A program made the translations under genes and the position numbers. A stretch of DNA of 64,000 nt from NCBI RefSeq assembly GCF_001263205.1, contig NZ_CP012333.1, forward strand, positions 2,294,001-2,358,000, given 5' to 3'. The stretch's first letter is position 1, and every line of letters begins with the position of its first letter. Positions 61,823 through 64,000 of this stretch are shown here, piece after piece. The DNA is from Labilithrix luteola (GTDB lineage: Bacteria; Myxococcota_A; Polyangia; Polyangiales; Polyangiaceae). The notes beneath the pieces are model-generated. The model was given only the letters and a program-made list of their open reading frames with translations, had not been told where the DNA came from and ran no database searches.

Positions 61823-62085
61823 TCAACGCTTCAGCGTGCCGTTTTCGCGTAGCTCCTGACCGAGACGTTGAATTTCGGCCTCACCGCGGCGGAGAGCCTT
61901 GGCGCTCGTGTGGACCGAGTAGTGGCCCAGCACGAGTTCGTGCGGGTGCTTGCGCGCCGAGCCGAGCCGATGACGAAGCGTGTGGCGCCTTTGGCGACGA
62001 AGTCGATCGGTGAGGTCCCCTCGGAGAAGACGACGACCTCTCCGCTCGAGAGTGGGTTTGGTTCGATCCGGCGCACGCGCTCAGG
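61823..62085 (-). pseudogene. pirin C-terminal fragment, frameshifted
   Basis: Read across two frames it encodes SSGEVVVFSEGTSPIDFVAK, GATRFVIGSAR, then KHPHELVLGHYSVHTSAKAL and EAEIQRLGQELRENGTLKR, the last 85-90 residues of a pirin. One extra G near 61958 joins the frames. The N-terminal cupin with metal ligands is missing because the fragment abuts the YceI 3' end. LysR, YceI and pirin genes often occur together, so a deletion of the middle is likely. Confidence 0.7.
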
Positions 62086-62626
62086 CGGCGCTGTGCGCGG
62101 CGCCCCTGACGCCTTGGACATCGAGATCGATATCGACGCGATCGCCCACGAGGATCCCACCTGTCTCGAGCATCTGGTTCCAGGTGAGGCCGAAGTCCTT
62201 TCGATCGATCGACGTCTTGGCGACGAATCCGACGCGCTCGTTGCCCCACGGGTCCTTACCGTGACCGCCGTACTCGACGTCGAGCGAGACCTCGCGCGTC
62301 ACGTCGCGGATCGTGAGATCGCCGATGACGCGGTGGCGCGTGTCGTCGACTCGCTCGATGCGCTTGCTGCGAAAACGGAGCTCGGGAAATTTTTCTACGT
62401 CGAAGAAGTCCGGAGAGCGCAGGTGCGTATCGCGATCGGCCACGCCGGTGTCGATGCTCGAAGCGTCGATGGTTACGTCCACGAACGAACGCGTGATGTC
62501 GCCGTCGTCGAGGCGGAACGTGCCCGAGTACTTCTCGAAGCGGCCTCGAACCTTCGAGACCACCATGTGGCGGACCGAGAAGTGGATCCCCGTGTGGGCG
62601 GTGTCGATGTTCCAGTCGTTGTGACC
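62081..62626 (-). CDS. YceI-family protein
   Basis: ATG 62626 (MGHNDWNIDTAHTG) has GGAGAC upstream; 62683 is a weaker upstream start. The 181-residue lipocalin-like YceI fold is recognised from IHFSVRHMVVSKVRGRFEKY, DGDITRSFVDVTIDASSIDT, RDTHLRSPDFFDVEKFPELR and VTREVSLDVEYGG plus FGLTWNQMLETGGILVGD. YceI proteins bind isoprenoid-like lipids; no signal peptide is seen, so it may be cytoplasmic. First gene of the set facing LysR. Confidence 0.9.
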   Translation of the reverse strand, partial: GHNDWNIDTAHTGIHFSVRHMVVSKVRGRFEKYSGTFRLDDGDITRSFVDVTIDASSIDTGVADRDTHLRSPDFFDVEKFPELRFRSKRIERVDDTRHRVIGDLTIRDVTREVSLDVEYGGHGKDPWGNERVGFVAKTSIDRKDFGLTWNQMLETGGILVGDRVDIDLDVQGVRGAAHSAA

Positions 62627-62748
62627 CATGAGAATGTCTCCGGTGGATACCTTCGCGTTCGGCGCCACCGAGGCGACCGTCACGCGCCGTGTTCATGGGA
62701 TAAGCAATACGATCGTCCCGGCACATGGATTAGACAGCTAGATCTGGA

Positions 62749-63681
62749 ATGACTGTCCCACTCATGGGATTATTGGCCCTGGACCTCAACGAAATCCTGG
62801 TATTCGCGCGTGTCGTGCAGGCCGGCAGCTTCATCGCGGCGTCGGCGCAGCTCGGGATGCCGAAGTCCACCGTCAGCAGGAAGGTCTCCGACCTCGAGAC
62901 GCGCTTGAACGCACGCCTTCTCCAGCGCACGACGCGCAAGCTGAGCCTCACGGATGTGGGCCGGACCTACTACGACTACTGCGCGCGGATCGTCGGCGAA
63001 GTGGAGGATGCCGAGCGAGCTGTGAGTAGCCTGCAAGACAAGCCGCGGGGCCCTCTTCGCGTGACGGCTGGCCCGAACGTCTCATTCCTCACGCCCATCC
63101 TCAGCGACTACTTGAAGCGCCACCCCGAAGTGCGACTCGAGCTCGTGACAACCACGCGCGCGGTAGATCTCGTGGAGGAACGATTCGACCTCGGCATTCG
63201 AGCGGGTACCCTTGCCGACTCGACGCTCGTCGCGAGGACCTTGGGACGCGTGGGCTGGTTTCTCGTCGCCACTCCCGCGTACCTCAAGAAGCGTGGCCGA
63301 CCACGATCGCCCGAAGAATTGGCGCGGCACGACTTCGTGTTCTTCGGCGCTGGGCTCGAGGGCGTGGGACCGCGCCTGGAGAAGGATGGAAGGACCGTGC
63401 ACGTCGCGCTGTCACCGCGCTTATCGGCGACCGACATGGACGTTGTTCACGGGGTGGCAGCAGCGGGCTTGGGCATCGCCCTGCTTCCGGCGTTCCAATG
63501 TGTGGAGGAGCTACGCGACGGCCGCCTTGCGCGCGTCCTTCCTGATTGGAACGCCCCGTCGGTGCAGGTTCACGTGGTGTATCCGAGTACCCGTCACGTC
63601 TCTCCCAAAGTGAAGACCTTCGTAGAGCATCTGCTCGCGCGCATGTCGCCGCCGCCGTGGGAGCTCGGCCCCATGCCGTAA
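62749..63681 (+). CDS. LysR-family transcriptional regulator
   Basis: A 310-residue regulator. Helix-turn-helix: LNEILVFARVVQAGSFIAAS and LGMPKSTVSRKVSDLETRLN. The substrate domain includes VTAGPNVSFLTPILSDYLKR, DLVEERFDLGIRAGTLADST and GVAAAGLGIALLPAFQCVEE. It diverges from the YceI gene by 122 bp (65 bp to the alternative start), with the usual architecture for LysR control of that operon. Unlike the 41-kb LysR it is intact and has host-like codon use. Confidence 0.92.
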   Translation: MTVPLMGLLALDLNEILVFARVVQAGSFIAASAQLGMPKSTVSRKVSDLETRLNARLLQRTTRKLSLTDVGRTYYDYCARIVGEVEDAERAVSSLQDKPRGPLRVTAGPNVSFLTPILSDYLKRHPEVRLELVTTTRAVDLVEERFDLGIRAGTLADSTLVARTLGRVGWFLVATPAYLKKRGRPRSPEELARHDFVFFGAGLEGVGPRLEKDGRTVHVALSPRLSATDMDVVHGVAAAGLGIALLPAFQCVEELRDGRLARVLPDWNAPSVQVHVVYPSTRHVSPKVKTFVEHLLARMSPPPWELGPMP

Positions 63682-63922
63682 CGTCGTGGGATGGGGAGGC
63701 TCCAACAGCCGATCTACACGTCTACGGCTCGAGCATTACCGTACGTCGTCGCGATAGTTGCACTACACACCCATAGTGACACGCTCGTGACACGCCGCAT
63801 GTCATGCCCGGTCACCTGCAGTCGCTCCGAGTCTCTGCGTGCAAATTACGAAACCGCGGAAAAGACCGACTTCCGTGCGTAAATAGCGTCTTTCGGCTGA
63901 TGCTGACGAGAGCCGAGGCAGA
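63682..63922. other. right-end gap
   Basis: After the LysR stop only short frames are seen. This stretch, with lower GC than the modules, leads to the tRNA-like 3' end at 63923. Confidence 0.3.
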
Positions 63923-63947
63923 GGTTCGATTCCCGGCGCCTCCACCA
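63923..63947 (+). other. tRNA 3'-end fragment, possible attachment-site relic
   Basis: The 25 nt here contain a T-loop (GGTTCGATTCC), the 3' strand of a T-stem and acceptor stem (CGCCTCC) and ACCA. The matching 5' acceptor strand GGAGGCG, the D and anticodon arms and the upstream half of the T-stem are absent in the preceding 100 bases, so it is not a tRNA gene. Integrases often leave such tRNA ends at element borders, so this may be an att site. Confidence 0.6.
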
Positions 63948-64000
63948 CGATCCGGCAGGAAATCAGCCGGATCGTCTTCGGACTAAAAGTTTGGTCTGGT

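Noticed and set aside
63840..63950. A complete tRNA gene near the right end
   Set aside because: The 5' acceptor strand, D arm and anticodon arm are missing; only the 3' end is recognisable.

Overview
The window is GC-rich DNA from what looks like a large-genome myxobacterium, possibly Polyangia of the Labilithrix type. That assignment is inference. It rests on the high GC3, the dense 4-nt gene overlaps, the many lipoproteins with Asp/Ala-rich spacers, and Cys-rich, RCC1, kelch and IgGFc-binding-like surface proteins of kinds common in that group. No housekeeping marker fixes the species.

The dominant content is one eight-gene module present four times. The order is: (1) exported two-domain protein with a conserved Cys pair and a probable outer-membrane C-terminus, (2) ECF sigma factor, (3) one-TM protein with a TPR-like C-terminus in the anti-sigma position, (4) NCGxCG-repeat lipoprotein, (5) propeller lipoprotein 1, (6) propeller lipoprotein 2, (7) RCC1-repeat lipoprotein, (8) IgGFc-binding-type lipoprotein. 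Module A1 (minus, 1-6480) is cut by the window edge inside gene 7. Module A2 (minus, 6672-16137) and module B (plus, 16607-26082) are complete and diverge from each other. Module D (minus, 49727-59624) is more diverged; its gene 7 is frameshifted and its gene 1 is frameshifted and fused to an IS3-type orfA. Genes 4-8 overlap by 4 nt, or by a 26-nt dual-coding overlap between genes 6 and 7 in A1, A2 and B. I infer that each module is a sigma-controlled set of five co-translated surface lipoproteins; this is the best candidate here for an undescribed system.

From 26.2 to 38 kb lie a redoxin-like lipoprotein, a kelch lipoprotein, small lipoproteins, a two-TM membrane protein, an aldo/keto reductase-TetR-VOC operon, an ABC-F ATPase and a spermidine-synthase-like methyltransferase. 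From 38 to 42.5 kb there is a mobile or degraded zone: an IS3 orfA fragment, a lysozyme-like gene belonging to a three-copy repeat, a gutted transposase, and a frameshifted FAD monooxygenase/LysR pair with a transporter fragment. From 42.5 to 49.2 kb are an EmrAB-type efflux pair with a divergent AraC regulator, a HxlR/NmrA divergent pair and a small carboxypeptidase-regulatory-like protein. After module D come a truncated VOC protein, then SDR, SnoaL-like, pirin-fragment and YceI genes opposite a LysR regulator, and finally a 25-nt tRNA 3' end without a tRNA body.

Ten candidate single-base frameshifts were found between 29 and 62 kb, each repaired by adding one base to a homopolymer. Many apparent pseudogenes may therefore be sequencing artefacts; the first 28 kb shows none in its complete genes.
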